This document shows positions 8,102 through 18,751 of a stretch of DNA of 64,000 bases, piece by piece; within the stretch, counting starts at the first letter, position 1; the number at the start of each line of letters is the position of its first letter. Under the pieces are notes generated by a model. It searched no databases, was not told where the DNA came from, and saw only the letters and a program-made list of their open reading frames with translations. The stretch spans positions 186,001-250,000 of the forward strand of contig NZ_AUIU01000012.1 of NCBI RefSeq assembly GCF_000423865.1. Reading direction: 5' to 3'. The translations under genes and the position numbers were made by a program. Source of the DNA: Thermodesulfovibrio thiophilus DSM 17215 (GTDB lineage: Bacteria; Nitrospirota; Thermodesulfovibrionia; Thermodesulfovibrionales; Thermodesulfovibrionaceae).

Positions 8102-10519
8102 ATGTCTTTAATCTTGTGGTTAAATCAAATAAGCATGAAAGATATTCCCCTCGTTGGAGGGAAAAACGCATCACTTGGAGAGATGATAAGAAACATCTCT
8201 TCGAAGGGAATAAATATCCCGGATGGATTTGCTGTAACAGCAGACGCATATAAATACTTCATAAACGTAAATAATCTCAATGAACCAATAAAGAAAATTC
8301 TTTCAGATCTTGACAAATCAAATGTAGAGGAGCTGAAAAAAAGAGGAAAAAAAATAAGAAACTTAATTCTTTCAGGTAAAATGCCCGAAGATCTTCAAAA
8401 TGCCATTATTGAAGCCTACTCAGAAATGGAGAAAAAGTATGGAAAGAATGTTGATGTGGCAGTTCGTTCATCAGCAACCGCTGAAGACCTCCCTGATGCA
8501 TCTTTTGCAGGACAGCAGGAGACATATTTAAATATTCAGGGAGCTCAAAATGTTATTCAGGCAGTAAAAAAATGCTTTGCTTCCCTTTTTACAGACAGAG
8601 CAATATCTTACAGAATAGATAAAGGCTTTAATCACTTTTCAGTCTATCTTTCTGCAGCTGTTCAAAAAATGATTCGTTCAGACAAAGCTTCTGCAGGAGT
8701 AATATTCACCATTGATACAGAAACAGGCTTTAAGGATGTTGTATACATAACAGGCTCATGGGGACTCGGTGAATACGTTGTCAAGGGTGTGGTAAATCCC
8801 GATGAATTTTATGTTTTTAAACCAACTTTAAAAGAAGGGTACAGAGCTATTATTTCAAAAAAACTCGGTGCTAAACAGCAAAGGCTAATTTACAGCGATG
8901 ATCCTTCAAAACCAACACGTGGTGTCAAAACATCTTCAGAGGAAAGACAGAAATTTATTTTAAATGATGATGAAATATTAACACTTGCTAAATGGGCAGT
9001 GATGATAGAAAATCATTATGGAAAACCAATGGATATTGAATGGGCAAAGGACGGTGATGGTGTAACCACAGGTAGCGGTAAGCTTTTCATTGTTCAGGCA
9101 AGACCTGAAACTGTGCATTCCTTGAAAAGACAAAACTATTATGAAATTTACGAGCTTAAAAGCAGTGCAAATGTTTTGTGTACTGGATTGGCTGTTGGAA
9201 GCAAAATCGGACAGGGCAATGCATGTCTAATAAGAAACCCTTCAGAGATCAATCTTTTTAAACCAGGACAGGTTCTTGTTACTGACATGACAGATCCTGA
9301 CTGGGAGCCAATTATGAAAATTGCAAGTGCAATTGTGACAAACCGTGGTGGAAGAACATGTCATGCTGCGATAGTATCCCGTGAGCTTGGAATTCCATGC
9401 ATAGTAGGAGCTGGAAATGCCACAGAAATAATAAAGCCTGAACAGGAAATCACAGTTGATTGCTCAAAAGGAGAAGAAGGCTATGTTCTGGACGGACTCA
9501 TTCCATTTGAAGTCAAAAAAATCGATTTAACAACACTACCAGAGACAAAGACAAAAATCATGATGAATGTGGGAATCCCTGAACAGTCATTTGCACAGGG
9601 ACAAATTCCAAATGATGGAGTGGGACTTGCAAGAATCGAATTCATAATAAGTTCTCACATAGGAGTTCATCCTCTGGCGTTAATTGAATATTTAAAATTA
9701 AAAGAACAGTCTCAGCATGATCACAAAATTGCTAAAATAGTTAAAGAAATTGATCTAAAAACACCAATGTATGAGCATAAACCAGATTTTTATGTTGATA
9801 AATTAGCACAAGGTACGGCTATGATTGGTGCAGCATTCTATCCAAATGATGTGATTGTTAGATTTTCAGATTTTAAAACAAATGAATATGCAAATCTTAT
9901 TGGTGGTATTCTATATGAACCTGTTGAATCCAATCCAATGCTTGGATGGCGGGGAGCCAGCAGATACTATGACCCGAAGTTTGAGCCAGCGTTTGCTCTT
10001 GAATGTATTGCCATTAAAAAAGTCAGAGATGAGATGGGACTGAAAAACGTGAAAGTTATGGTTCCTTTCTGTAGAACAGTTGAAGAGGGTAAAAAAGTTA
10101 TTGAAGTGATGGAAAAATATGGACTTAAACAGGGTCATGATGGACTTGATATATATGTAATGTGTGAAATACCAAGCAATGTAATTTTAGCTGAAGAGTT
10201 TGCAAAAATCTTTGATGGATTTTCAATTGGTTCAAATGATTTAACACAGCTCACACTGGGTCTTGATAGAGACAGTGAATTGGTGTCCCATATTTATAAT
10301 GAAAGGAACGAAGCTATAAAAAGACTTGTAAAACATGTAATTGAAGTGGCAAAAAAATACGGCAAAAAGATTGGAATCTGTGGTCAAGCACCTAGTGATT
10401 TTCCAGAGTTTGCTGAATTTCTGGTTGAATGTGGAATAAACTCTATAAGCCTGTCTCCAGACACAGTGCTTAAAACAAGACTTCTTGTTGCAGAAAAAGA
10501 AAAGGAATTGGGCTACTGA
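8102..10519 (+). CDS. ppsA: Phosphoenolpyruvate synthase
   Basis: Pyruvate, water dikinase: ATP + pyruvate + water to PEP + AMP + Pi, the gluconeogenic entry step. 805 residues from the ATG at 8102, chosen because GGAGG lies 5 bases upstream. Order: ATP-grasp domain with 'LVGGKNASLGEM' and 'VRSSATAEDLPDASFAGQQ', central phosphohistidine domain with 'GGRTCHAAIVSRELG' (the swivelling His, near residue 424), and the C-terminal TIM-barrel PEP domain ending in 'GICGQAPSD'. Probably monocistronic with its own promoter. Confidence 0.96.
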   Translation: MSLILWLNQISMKDIPLVGGKNASLGEMIRNISSKGINIPDGFAVTADAYKYFINVNNLNEPIKKILSDLDKSNVEELKKRGKKIRNLILSGKMPEDLQNAIIEAYSEMEKKYGKNVDVAVRSSATAEDLPDASFAGQQETYLNIQGAQNVIQAVKKCFASLFTDRAISYRIDKGFNHFSVYLSAAVQKMIRSDKASAGVIFTIDTETGFKDVVYITGSWGLGEYVVKGVVNPDEFYVFKPTLKEGYRAIISKKLGAKQQRLIYSDDPSKPTRGVKTSSEERQKFILNDDEILTLAKWAVMIENHYGKPMDIEWAKDGDGVTTGSGKLFIVQARPETVHSLKRQNYYEIYELKSSANVLCTGLAVGSKIGQGNACLIRNPSEINLFKPGQVLVTDMTDPDWEPIMKIASAIVTNRGGRTCHAAIVSRELGIPCIVGAGNATEIIKPEQEITVDCSKGEEGYVLDGLIPFEVKKIDLTTLPETKTKIMMNVGIPEQSFAQGQIPNDGVGLARIEFIISSHIGVHPLALIEYLKLKEQSQHDHKIAKIVKEIDLKTPMYEHKPDFYVDKLAQGTAMIGAAFYPNDVIVRFSDFKTNEYANLIGGILYEPVESNPMLGWRGASRYYDPKFEPAFALECIAIKKVRDEMGLKNVKVMVPFCRTVEEGKKVIEVMEKYGLKQGHDGLDIYVMCEIPSNVILAEEFAKIFDGFSIGSNDLTQLTLGLDRDSELVSHIYNERNEAIKRLVKHVIEVAKKYGKKIGICGQAPSDFPEFAEFLVECGINSISLSPDTVLKTRLLVAEKEKELGY

Positions 10520-10551
10520 ATATTGTAATAGATTAAAAGTGTAAATAAAGT

Positions 10552-10580
10552 ATTGACAAAAATTCTGAAATTTTGTAAGC
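10552..10580 (+). promoter_or_regulatory. Possible promoter of rho
   Basis: TTGACA (10552-10557), 17-bp spacer, TAAGCT (10575-10580; weak -10) in the 147-bp gap between ppsA and rho. The leader then holds a short weak hairpin (CCCT/AGGG around 10598) and the ribosome site GAGG just before the rho ATG. Confidence 0.45.
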
Positions 10581-10666
10581 TTAATTTATCAATGGTTGCC
10601 CTCCTGCAGGGTTAATTATTTAAAAAAGTGAAAAAATCCTTTAAAATCCATAATTGAGGTAAAATA

Positions 10667-11938
10667 ATGGAAAACAACACTATTCCTATTTCTATTTCAG
10701 AGCTAAAGCAGAAAAAGATTCCTGAACTAATGGATATGGCAACTTCTTTGAACATTGAAAACGCAACATCCATGAAAAAACAGGAGCTCATTTTCTCAAT
10801 CCTTCAAAGTCAGATCGAAAAAATCGGGACTGTTTATGGGGCAGGTGTTCTTGAAATTCTTCCAGAAGGATTTGGATTTCTGAGAAGCCCTGATTACAGC
10901 TATCTTCCAAGTCCTGATGACATTTATGTCTCGCCTTCACAGATAAGAAAATTCAGTCTGAGAACAGGAGATCTCATCACAGGTCAAATCAGACCTCCAA
11001 AAGAAAATGAGAGATATTTTGCACTCCTCAAGGTAGAAACAATCAATGAAAAACCAGTTGAAGAAAGTATAATAAGGCCTCTTTTTGATAATCTAACTCC
11101 CTATTATCCCACTGAAAAAATCAATCTTGAATATAACCCTTCAGATTATTCAACAAGAGTTATTGACTTGCTCATTCCTGTTGGAAAAGGGCAGAGAGGT
11201 TTGATTGTTGCTGCTCCAAGAACAGGAAAAACAATGTTACTTCAGTCAATAGCAAAAGCTATAAAAAAGAATCATTCTGAAATATATCTGATAGTTCTAC
11301 TAATCGATGAAAGACCAGAAGAAGTTACAGACTGGCGCAGACAAGTTACAGGAGCTGAAATAATAAGTTCAACATTTGATGAACCTGCTCAAAGACACTG
11401 TCAGGTTTCAGAAATGGTTATTGAGAGGGCAAAAAGACTGGTGGAAGAAGGTAACGATGTTGTAATACTACTTGACAGTTTAACGAGGCTCGCCAGGGCA
11501 TATAATGCAATGACACCTGCTTCCGGCAAAGTGCTTTCCGGTGGATTGGAAGCAACAGCATTACAGAGACCAAAAAGATTTTTCGGTAGTGCAAGAAATA
11601 TCGAAGAAGGCGGTTCTCTCACCATTATTGCAACTGCCCTTGTAGAGACTGGAAGTAGAATGGATGATGTAATTTTCGAGGAGTTTAAGGGTACTGGAAA
11701 CATGGAAGTCCATTTAGACAGAAAACTTGCTGATAAGAGAATTTTCCCCAGTATTGATATTGGTTCTTCCGGTACCAGAAAGGAAGAACTTCTTGTGCCT
11801 CCGGATGTTTTAAACAAAGTCTGGATTTTAAGAAAAGTTCTAAGCACTCTCAGCCCGATTGAGGCAATGGAATTTTTGCTAAGCAAACTCAAGGGAACAA
11901 AGTCCAATAAAGAATTTCTTGAGATGATGAACAAATGA
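10667..11938 (+). CDS. rho: Transcription termination factor Rho
   Basis: Hexameric RNA helicase that ends transcription and insulates horizontally acquired DNA. 423 residues. N-terminal Rho-N helices ('[16 protein letters not shown]'), a cold-shock-like RNA-binding domain ('[15 protein letters not shown]', '[18 protein letters not shown]'), Walker A '[14 protein letters not shown]', Walker B '[17 protein letters not shown]', and the Q/R-loop and trigger regions. Its stop overlaps the next ATG by 4 bp. Confidence 0.97.
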   Translation: MENNTIPISISELKQKKIPELMDMATSLNIENATSMKKQELIFSILQSQIEKIGTVYGAGVLEILPEGFGFLRSPDYSYLPSPDDIYVSPSQIRKFSLRTGDLITGQIRPPKENERYFALLKVETINEKPVEESIIRPLFDNLTPYYPTEKINLEYNPSDYSTRVIDLLIPVGKGQRGLIVAAPRTGKTMLLQSIAKAIKKNHSEIYLIVLLIDERPEEVTDWRRQVTGAEIISSTFDEPAQRHCQVSEMVIERAKRLVEEGNDVVILLDSLTRLARAYNAMTPASGKVLSGGLEATALQRPKRFFGSARNIEEGGSLTIIATALVETGSRMDDVIFEEFKGTGNMEVHLDRKLADKRIFPSIDIGSSGTRKEELLVPPDVLNKVWILRKVLSTLSPIEAMEFLLSKLKGTKSNKEFLEMMNK

Positions 11939-12333
11939 TTAAAACTGATGATTACTGTTTTGTCTGTGGTAAACAAAATCCAAAGGGTTTAAAAGCTGTA
12001 TTCATTCATGGCAATGGCAGATCTCAAGCAGTAATTGTTCTTGACAAAGAGTATCAGGGTTACAGTGGAATAGTTCACGGAGGAATTATCTCAGCTTTAC
12101 TTGATGAAGCCTGTGTGTATGCTGCAAACTCTCTTGGATACAACACTGTTACAGCAGAATTAAAAACAAGATTTAAAAAACCAGCCTATCCAGGAGAAAC
12201 AATAACTGTAGAAGCTCAAGCAACCCAATTAAAATCAAAGCTCATTGAAGCAAAAGCATGGATAAAAAACTCTGAAAATTCCATAATTGCAGAAGCAGAA
12301 AGCAAACTAATAATAAAGGAAAAAACACGGTGA
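11935..12333 (+). CDS. PaaI-type hotdog thioesterase
   Basis: 132-residue hotdog protein: '[23 protein letters not shown]' is the HGG...LDE motif of the PaaI/4HBT acyl-CoA thioesterase family, followed by '[16 protein letters not shown]'. The N-terminus has '[14 protein letters not shown]', a CxxC segment common in this subfamily. Substrate unknown. Coupled by ATGA to rho and by overlap to purL. Confidence 0.85.
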   Translation: MIKTDDYCFVCGKQNPKGLKAVFIHGNGRSQAVIVLDKEYQGYSGIVHGGIISALLDEACVYAANSLGYNTVTAELKTRFKKPAYPGETITVEAQATQLKSKLIEAKAWIKNSENSIIAEAESKLIIKEKTR

Positions 12334-15300
12334 TTCTGAGATTTTATAGAAAAGGCGTGCTTTCTGAATATAAGAAGCAAGAACTTTTAAAAAAGGTTCA
12401 ATCCGAGATTTCAGAAACTATTAAAAACATAGAAACAGAGTTCTGCTACAACATCTTGACAACAGAAAAATTAACTAACATTGAACTGGAGATTCTAATC
12501 TGGCTTTTGGCTGAAACTTTTGAGAAAGAAGCCTTTTCCCAGAAAAGTTTTCTCTCTCAGGACAATGGAATGATTTTTGAAGTCGGTCCCAGACTTAATT
12601 TTTCAACAGCATGGTCAACCTGTGCGGTTTCAATATTTAACTGCGTGGGGCTAAATAAAATTAAAAGAATAGAACGTTCTCGAAGATATAAATTAATTCC
12701 AGTGATTGATAATTTTCCTCAAAAACTTTTTCTTAATATGATTCATGACAGAATGGTTGAATGTCCATATCCAGAACCACTTAAAGATTTTTCTCACGGA
12801 CAAACAGCAAAACCTTTAAAAATCGTTCCGGTTATTGAAGAAGGCAGAAAAGCACTGGAAAAAATAAATCAGGAACTTGGACTGGGGTGGGACAACTGGG
12901 ATATTGATTTTTATTTAAGACTCTTCAGAGATCGACTCAAGAGAAACCCAACAGATGTTGAATGCTTTGACCTTGCTCAGTCAAACAGTGAACATTCAAG
13001 ACACTGGTTTTTTAGAGGAATTCTTCTTATCGATGGAAAACCTGCTCCATACTCTCTTTTTGATATAGTAAAAGAACCTTTAAAGAAAAATCCTCGAAAT
13101 TCTGTAATCGCATTCAAAGATAACTCAAGTGCCATATATGGATCAAAAATTCAATACTTGCAACCTTTAAAACCCGGTAAATCATCCAGATTTAAAATAA
13201 AAAATGAGCTTTATCATCTGATTTTCACAGCGGAAACCCATAATTTCCCAACAGGTGTAGCTCCTTTCCCAGGCGCTGAGACCGGCACTGGTGGAAGAAT
13301 TCGTGATATTCATGCAACAGGCAAAGGTGCTTTAACAGTTGCAGGAACAGCAGCTTACTGTGTCGGCAATCTCCATATTCAGGATTATGAACTGCCATGG
13401 GAAGATAAATCATTTAAATACCCGGGTAATCTTGCAAAACCTCTTCAAATAGAGATTGAGGCAAGCAACGGTGCATCTGACTATGGAAATAAATTCGGTG
13501 AACCATTAATTGCAGGTTTTACCCGCTCCTTTGGATTAAGACTCAGAGACGGAGAAAGAATTGAGTGGATAAAACCAATTATGTTTACAGGCGGAATTGG
13601 GCAGATAAATGCGACTCATATTGAAAAGGATCCTCCTCAACAAGGAATGTATGTGGTAAAAATCGGTGGTCCTGCATACAGAATTGGAATAGGAGGTGGA
13701 GCAGCTTCCTCTGTTGTTTCCGGAGAACTCAGTGAAGAACTTGATTTCAATGCTGTGCAGCGTGGTGATGCTGAGATGGAAAACAAACTCAATAGAGTGG
13801 TTCGAGCCTGCGTTGAGCTCGGCGATAAAAATCCTATAGTAAGTATCCATGACCAGGGTGCTGGTGGAAACTGTAATGTGGTTAAAGAACTTGTCTATCC
13901 TGAAGGAGCAAAGATTGATATAAGAAAAGTAATTGTTGGAGATGAAACTCTTTCAATTCTTGAAATATGGGGTGCTGAGTATCAGGAGAATGATGCAATA
14001 TTGATAAAAAAAGAGAGCGTGAAAACACTTGAAACGATATGTGAAAGAGAACGTCTTCCCTGGTCAATAATTGGTGAAGTAACAGGAGATGGACAACTGA
14101 TTGTTTATGATAGCAGGGATGGACAAATTGCAGTTAAGTTTGACCTTAAAGATGTTCTTGGAGAAATCCCCAAAAAAGAGTTCAGACTTCAGACAGTTGA
14201 AAGAAAACTTGAACCATTAAAAATTCCAGAAAATTTAACAATCAAAGATGCGCTAAACAGAGTTTTGAGACTTCTTTCTGTTGGCTCAAAAAGATTTTTA
14301 ACAAATAAAGTGGATCGATCTGTTACAGGATTGATTGTAAGACAGCAGTGTGCAGGTCCTGTTCAACTCACTGTCTCAGATGTGTGTGTTGTTGCGCAGA
14401 GCTATTTTGGCAATACCGGAATAGCCCATGCTATTGGTGAACAGCCATTAAAGGGCATCATTAATCCAATGGCAATGGCGAGGCTGTCAGTAGCAGAGGC
14501 TCTTACAAATATAGTCTGGGTAAAAATATCTCATATTGAAGATATAAAATGCTCTGCTAACTGGATGTGGGCTGCAAAACTTCCAGGCGAAGGTGTCCGT
14601 CTTTATCAGGCAGCCGAGGCAATGTCTGAATTAATGATAAAACTTGGTATAGCAATTGATGGCGGCAAAGATTCTCTTTCAATGGCTGCAAGAGTAAAAA
14701 ATCAAGAAGGAGTCGAGATTGTTAAATCTCCTGGAAGCCTTGTAATTTCTGCATATGCTCCATGTCCTGATATACACAAAGTAGTAACTCCAGATATAAA
14801 ACATCCAGGAGAAAGTGCAATTTTATTTATTGACCTTTCAAGAGGCAAAAAACGACTTGGAGGAACTGCATTGGCTCAATGCTTTAATCAAAATGGAGAT
14901 GCTTCCCCTGATCTTGAAGATCCTGAACTTTTAAAACAGACTTTTAACACCATCCAAACATTAATTGACAGAAAATTAATTCTTTCTGGTCATGACCGTT
15001 CAGACGGAGGGCTGATAACAACCCTGCTTGAGATGGCATTCTCCGGTTCATGCGGTCTTCATATAAAACTGAAAAATGAAGTTCGGGAACAAGAGCTTAT
15101 TCCTGAACTTTTCAATGAAGAGCCGGGTATTGCAATAGAAGTGAATCTAAAACAGATTAAAAAAGTCAGAAAAGCCCTCGATGTAAACAACATACCTTTT
15201 TATGAAATCGCAAAAACTTTAAATGAAGATAGAATTATTATTGAATACAGAGATAAAACAATTTTTGAAGAATCAATGACCAGTCTTAGAGACATCTGGG

Positions 15301-16244
15301 AAGAGACAAGCTATAGAATAGATATGTTACAGGCAAATCCTGAATGTGTAAAAGAAGAAAAAACAGTAATCTATGCAAGGACTTCTCCTGAGTACACACT
15401 TAGTTTCACACCAGAAAAAACTCCTGCAATTTTGCTTAAAAAAAATGCTAAACCGCCTGTAGCAATAATTCGTGAGGAAGGAAGCAATGGAGATAGAGAA
15501 ATGGCTGCTGCATTTTACCTTGCTGGATTTGAGCCATGGGATGTATGTATGCAGGATTTGATTGATAAAAAAATCTCTCTCAGTGCGTTTAAAGGTGCTG
15601 TATTTGTTGGTGGGTTCAGTTTTGCAGATGTGCTTGATTCAGCAAAGGGATGGGCGGGATGTATCAAGTTTTCACATTTAAAAAAGGAGTTCGAAGATTT
15701 CTATATGAGGGAAGATACATTCAGTCTTGGAGTCTGCAATGGATGCCAGCTAATGGCACTTCTTGGCTGGATTCCATGGTATGGAATTGCGGAGACCAGA
15801 CAGCCTAGATTTATAAGGAATAATTCAGGACGATTTGAATCTCGATGGAGCAGTGTTAAAATATTACCTTCACCATCAATTATGCTTAAAAATATGGAAA
15901 ACTCTCAACTTGGAATATGGATAGCTCATGGAGAAGGAAGAGCATATTTCCCTGATCAAGAAATATTAAAAACTGTGCTAGAGAAAAACCTTGCACCAAT
16001 ACGATACATTGATGATGATGGAAAGATTACTGAGTCATATCCATTTAATCCAAATGGTTCTCCTTCAGGAATAACCGCTTTATGCACAGAAGATGGTCGT
16101 CACCTTGCAATGATGCCTCATCCAGAAAGGTCATTTTTACTATGGCAGTGGCCATGGCTGCCTGAAAGCTGGAAAAAATTAAAAGCATCTCCATGGCTTA
16201 AGCTTTTTCAGAATGCCCGTAAGTGGTGTGATGGTATTCTTTAA
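12330..16244 (+). CDS. purL: Phosphoribosylformylglycinamidine synthase, long fused type
   Basis: Fourth step of purine synthesis: FGAR + ATP + Gln to FGAM. 1304 residues, the size of the fused enterobacterial/eukaryotic enzyme rather than the split PurL/PurQ/PurS of most bacteria. Order: PurS-like N-terminal segment, linker, two AIRS-type ATP-binding halves ('TAETHNFPTGVAPFPGAETG', 'SIHDQGAGGN'; second half 'DGGKDSLSMAA', 'SGHDRSDGGL'), then a class I glutaminase with nucleophile Cys in 'GVCNGCQLM' and His in 'MMPHPERSF'. Start is GTG at 12330, overlapping the thioesterase stop. Confidence 0.95.
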   Translation: MILRFYRKGVLSEYKKQELLKKVQSEISETIKNIETEFCYNILTTEKLTNIELEILIWLLAETFEKEAFSQKSFLSQDNGMIFEVGPRLNFSTAWSTCAVSIFNCVGLNKIKRIERSRRYKLIPVIDNFPQKLFLNMIHDRMVECPYPEPLKDFSHGQTAKPLKIVPVIEEGRKALEKINQELGLGWDNWDIDFYLRLFRDRLKRNPTDVECFDLAQSNSEHSRHWFFRGILLIDGKPAPYSLFDIVKEPLKKNPRNSVIAFKDNSSAIYGSKIQYLQPLKPGKSSRFKIKNELYHLIFTAETHNFPTGVAPFPGAETGTGGRIRDIHATGKGALTVAGTAAYCVGNLHIQDYELPWEDKSFKYPGNLAKPLQIEIEASNGASDYGNKFGEPLIAGFTRSFGLRLRDGERIEWIKPIMFTGGIGQINATHIEKDPPQQGMYVVKIGGPAYRIGIGGGAASSVVSGELSEELDFNAVQRGDAEMENKLNRVVRACVELGDKNPIVSIHDQGAGGNCNVVKELVYPEGAKIDIRKVIVGDETLSILEIWGAEYQENDAILIKKESVKTLETICERERLPWSIIGEVTGDGQLIVYDSRDGQIAVKFDLKDVLGEIPKKEFRLQTVERKLEPLKIPENLTIKDALNRVLRLLSVGSKRFLTNKVDRSVTGLIVRQQCAGPVQLTVSDVCVVAQSYFGNTGIAHAIGEQPLKGIINPMAMARLSVAEALTNIVWVKISHIEDIKCSANWMWAAKLPGEGVRLYQAAEAMSELMIKLGIAIDGGKDSLSMAARVKNQEGVEIVKSPGSLVISAYAPCPDIHKVVTPDIKHPGESAILFIDLSRGKKRLGGTALAQCFNQNGDASPDLEDPELLKQTFNTIQTLIDRKLILSGHDRSDGGLITTLLEMAFSGSCGLHIKLKNEVREQELIPELFNEEPGIAIEVNLKQIKKVRKALDVNNIPFYEIAKTLNEDRIIIEYRDKTIFEESMTSLRDIWEETSYRIDMLQANPECVKEEKTVIYARTSPEYTLSFTPEKTPAILLKKNAKPPVAIIREEGSNGDREMAAAFYLAGFEPWDVCMQDLIDKKISLSAFKGAVFVGGFSFADVLDSAKGWAGCIKFSHLKKEFEDFYMREDTFSLGVCNGCQLMALLGWIPWYGIAETRQPRFIRNNSGRFESRWSSVKILPSPSIMLKNMENSQLGIWIAHGEGRAYFPDQEILKTVLEKNLAPIRYIDDDGKITESYPFNPNGSPSGITALCTEDGRHLAMMPHPERSFLLWQWPWLPESWKKLKASPWLKLFQNARKWCDGIL

Positions 16245-16285
16245 ATTTGACATCTCCTAAAAAATTAAGCTATATTAATGTTTCT

Positions 16286-17902
16286 ATGCATTATTTTCTA
16301 AAAAATAAACTATCTGAAGCACTTAAAAAACTTAATTATCCTCAGATTGAGATTGAGGTTGAAATTCCCAAAAATGAAGCTTTTGGTGATTTAAGTACAC
16401 CCATTGCAATGGAAATTTCAAGACATTTAAAAAAACCTCCGAGAACAATTGCTGAAGATATAATCTCAACCATTGACAGAGATATTTTTGAAGATATTCA
16501 AATAGCAGGTCCTGGATTTATAAATTTCACATTCAAAAATAACTATATTTTTTCAGAACTATCAGAGTGTTTAAAAGAGGAAGAAGCTTTTTTTGTTCAG
16601 AATACAGGAAAGGGTAGAAAAATTCAGATAGAGTTCGTAAGTGCCAATCCCACAGGTCCTCTTCATCTTGGACATGGTAGAGGTGCTGCTTTAGGTGCTG
16701 CACTGGCAAATATTCTCAGAGAAGCCGGATATAATGTCTCAACTGAATACTATATCAATGATGCCGGTAAACAGGTTGAACTTCTCGGTTTGAGTGTTTA
16801 TGTCGCTTTGCAAAAACTCTTTGGGAAAGAGATGGAATTACCCGAAGAATGCTATAAAGGTGAATATATAAATGAACTGGCAAAAGAAATTTACGATCTT
16901 TATAAAAATGATTTAAAAGATAAAAGTTTTGATGAAGCGGGTGACCTTTTAATTGAGTTTTCTTATAAAAAAATTCTGAATGACATTATGAAAGATCTTG
17001 AAGATTTCGGAGTTGTGTTTGATAAATGGGTAAGCGAAAGAAAGCTCTATCACACAGGTGAAGTTCAGAGAACAATCCTCAAACTCAAAGAACTTGGATA
17101 TATCTATGAAAAAGATGGAGCTTTATGGTTTAAATCAACAGCTTTTGGAGATGATAAAGACAGGGTTATCATAAAAAATGATGGAACATATACTTATTTT
17201 GCATCAGATATTGCATATCATAAAAACAAAATTGAAAGAGGATTTGACGAACTCATAAATATCTGGGGAGCTGACCATCATGGATACATTCAAAGAGTAA
17301 AAGCCGCTGTTCAGGCACTTGGCATGAGCCCATCTCAGATTAAAATACTCCTTGTTCAGATGGTAAATCTTCTCAGAGAGGGAAAGCCCGTTCAGATGTC
17401 AAAAAGGGCTGGAACTTTTGTTACTCTGAGAGAACTTATTGATGAAATAGGTGCTGATACTACAAAATTTATCTTTCTTACTCGCAGACATGACTCTCAA
17501 CTTGAGTTTGATATTGAGATTGCCAAGAGACAATCACAGGAAAATCCTGTTTATTATGTTCAGTATGCTCATGCAAGAATCAACAGTATTTTTGAAAAAG
17601 CTGATATCAACCCTGAAAAATTTTCAGGAGAACTTTTCAATGAAAATGAGATTAAAATTATAAAAAAAGTACTCATGTATCCAATGATATTTGACTTAAG
17701 CGTACAGATGAGAGAACCCCATAGAATAACATTTTATCTTCAGGAACTCGCAGCTATGTTTCACAGTTATTATCACAAATACAGAGTCGTATCTGAAGAC
17801 AGCAATTTAACAGAAACGAGACTCTGTCTTTGTAGAGCTGTGATGCTTGCCTTAAGACATGGATTAAAAATGCTCGGAGTGAAAGCTCCGGAGAAAATGT
17901 AA
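16286..17902 (+). CDS. argS: Arginyl-tRNA synthetase
   Basis: Class I aminoacyl-tRNA synthetase charging tRNA-Arg. 538 residues from the ATG at 16286, which puts the Add-1 domain ('MHYFLKNKLSEALKK') at the normal position; the frame is open back to a TTG at 16247 but that would add an atypical tail. Seen: 'EFVSANPTGPLHLGHGRGAALG' (HIGH motif as HLGHG), 'INDAGKQVELLG', 'WGADHHGYIQR', and 'QMSKRAG' (KMSKS equivalent), then the all-helical DALR anticodon domain ending in 'LRHGLKMLGVKAPEKM'. Confidence 0.95.
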   Translation: MHYFLKNKLSEALKKLNYPQIEIEVEIPKNEAFGDLSTPIAMEISRHLKKPPRTIAEDIISTIDRDIFEDIQIAGPGFINFTFKNNYIFSELSECLKEEEAFFVQNTGKGRKIQIEFVSANPTGPLHLGHGRGAALGAALANILREAGYNVSTEYYINDAGKQVELLGLSVYVALQKLFGKEMELPEECYKGEYINELAKEIYDLYKNDLKDKSFDEAGDLLIEFSYKKILNDIMKDLEDFGVVFDKWVSERKLYHTGEVQRTILKLKELGYIYEKDGALWFKSTAFGDDKDRVIIKNDGTYTYFASDIAYHKNKIERGFDELINIWGADHHGYIQRVKAAVQALGMSPSQIKILLVQMVNLLREGKPVQMSKRAGTFVTLRELIDEIGADTTKFIFLTRRHDSQLEFDIEIAKRQSQENPVYYVQYAHARINSIFEKADINPEKFSGELFNENEIKIIKKVLMYPMIFDLSVQMREPHRITFYLQELAAMFHSYYHKYRVVSEDSNLTETRLCLCRAVMLALRHGLKMLGVKAPEKM

Positions 17903-17908
17903 AAAAGT

Positions 17909-18751
17909 TTAAATTATACCAAATTTAATAGCATCAGCCATTTTTACAACTTTTGTCATAAATTCAACATCATGAACCCTTACGATGTTGGCTCCATTAA
18001 GTACTGATATTGCAACAGCTGAAGCTGTTCCTTCAACTCTCTTTTCAGGTGATCTTTCATTTAAAATTCTTCCAATAAAACTCTTTTTTGATACTCCAAT
18101 AAGGATTGGCTTACCTAAATTGGAAAATACTCTGAGATTTTTTATTATCTCAAGATTGTGCTCTGGTAACTTACCAAATCCAATACCTGGATCAACAATT
18201 ATCATGTTTTCATCTACACCTGCCTGCTTTGCAATAATTATAGAATATCTCAAGTACTCAATAATTTCCGGTATAAGAGCTTCATAGCAAGGTTTTTGTT
18301 GCATATTTCGAGGAGTTCCATTTATGTGCATAATAATAACTGGAACCTTGTATCTGTTGACAATTTCAGGCATTGCTGAATCAAATCTAAGGCCACTTAT
18401 ATCATTGATAATTGTTGCACCAGCTTTAATTGCCTCTTCTGCAACAATGGCTTTGTAAGTATCAATGGAAATAGGAATAGAAACTTTCTTACAGATGCTT
18501 TCAATTACAGGAATAACCCTGTTTAATTCTTCATCAATACTTACTGGTTCTGCACCTGGACGGGTTGACTCTCCTCCGATATCAATGATATCAGCACCTT
18601 CCTCAACTAGACGAAGTGCATGGTCAACAGCTTTCTGCAAACTAAAATATTTACCACCATCGGAGAAAGAATCAGGAGTTACATTGACAATGCCCATTAT
18701 ATAAGTTTTTTTTGAGAAATCTAATTCGAAATTATGAAAACTAAGCTTCAT
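17909..18751 (-). CDS. folP: Dihydropteroate synthase
   Basis: Condenses 6-hydroxymethyl-dihydropterin diphosphate with p-aminobenzoate in folate synthesis. 280 residues, TIM barrel. Both diagnostic motifs are present: 'YIMGIVNVTPDSFSDGGKY' (about residues 17-35) and 'GADIIDIGGESTRPGAEPV'; also 'IINDISGL' and 'DPGIGFGK'. Converges with argS (6-bp gap) and overlaps ftsH by 4 bp, so an ftsH-folP operon. Confidence 0.96.
   Translation of the reverse strand: MKLSFHNFELDFSKKTYIMGIVNVTPDSFSDGGKYFSLQKAVDHALRLVEEGADIIDIGGESTRPGAEPVSIDEELNRVIPVIESICKKVSIPISIDTYKAIVAEEAIKAGATIINDISGLRFDSAMPEIVNRYKVPVIIMHINGTPRNMQQKPCYEALIPEIIEYLRYSIIIAKQAGVDENMIIVDPGIGFGKLPEHNLEIIKNLRVFSNLGKPILIGVSKKSFIGRILNERSPEKRVEGTASAVAISVLNGANIVRVHDVEFMTKVVKMADAIKFGII

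Noticed and set aside
10590-10612. Hairpin CCCT/AGGG before rho as a terminator or attenuator
   Set aside because: The stem is only 4 bp and no T-run follows; not enough to claim.
11401-11976. 191-codon - strand frame opposite rho
   Set aside because: Low-complexity Ser/Leu/Ile-rich translation with no ribosome site; it mirrors codon use of the well-conserved rho gene.
16247-16285. Longer N-terminus for ArgS from TTG 16247
   Set aside because: The ATG at 16286 places the conserved N-terminal domain at the normal distance and the extra 13 residues have no match to the family pattern.
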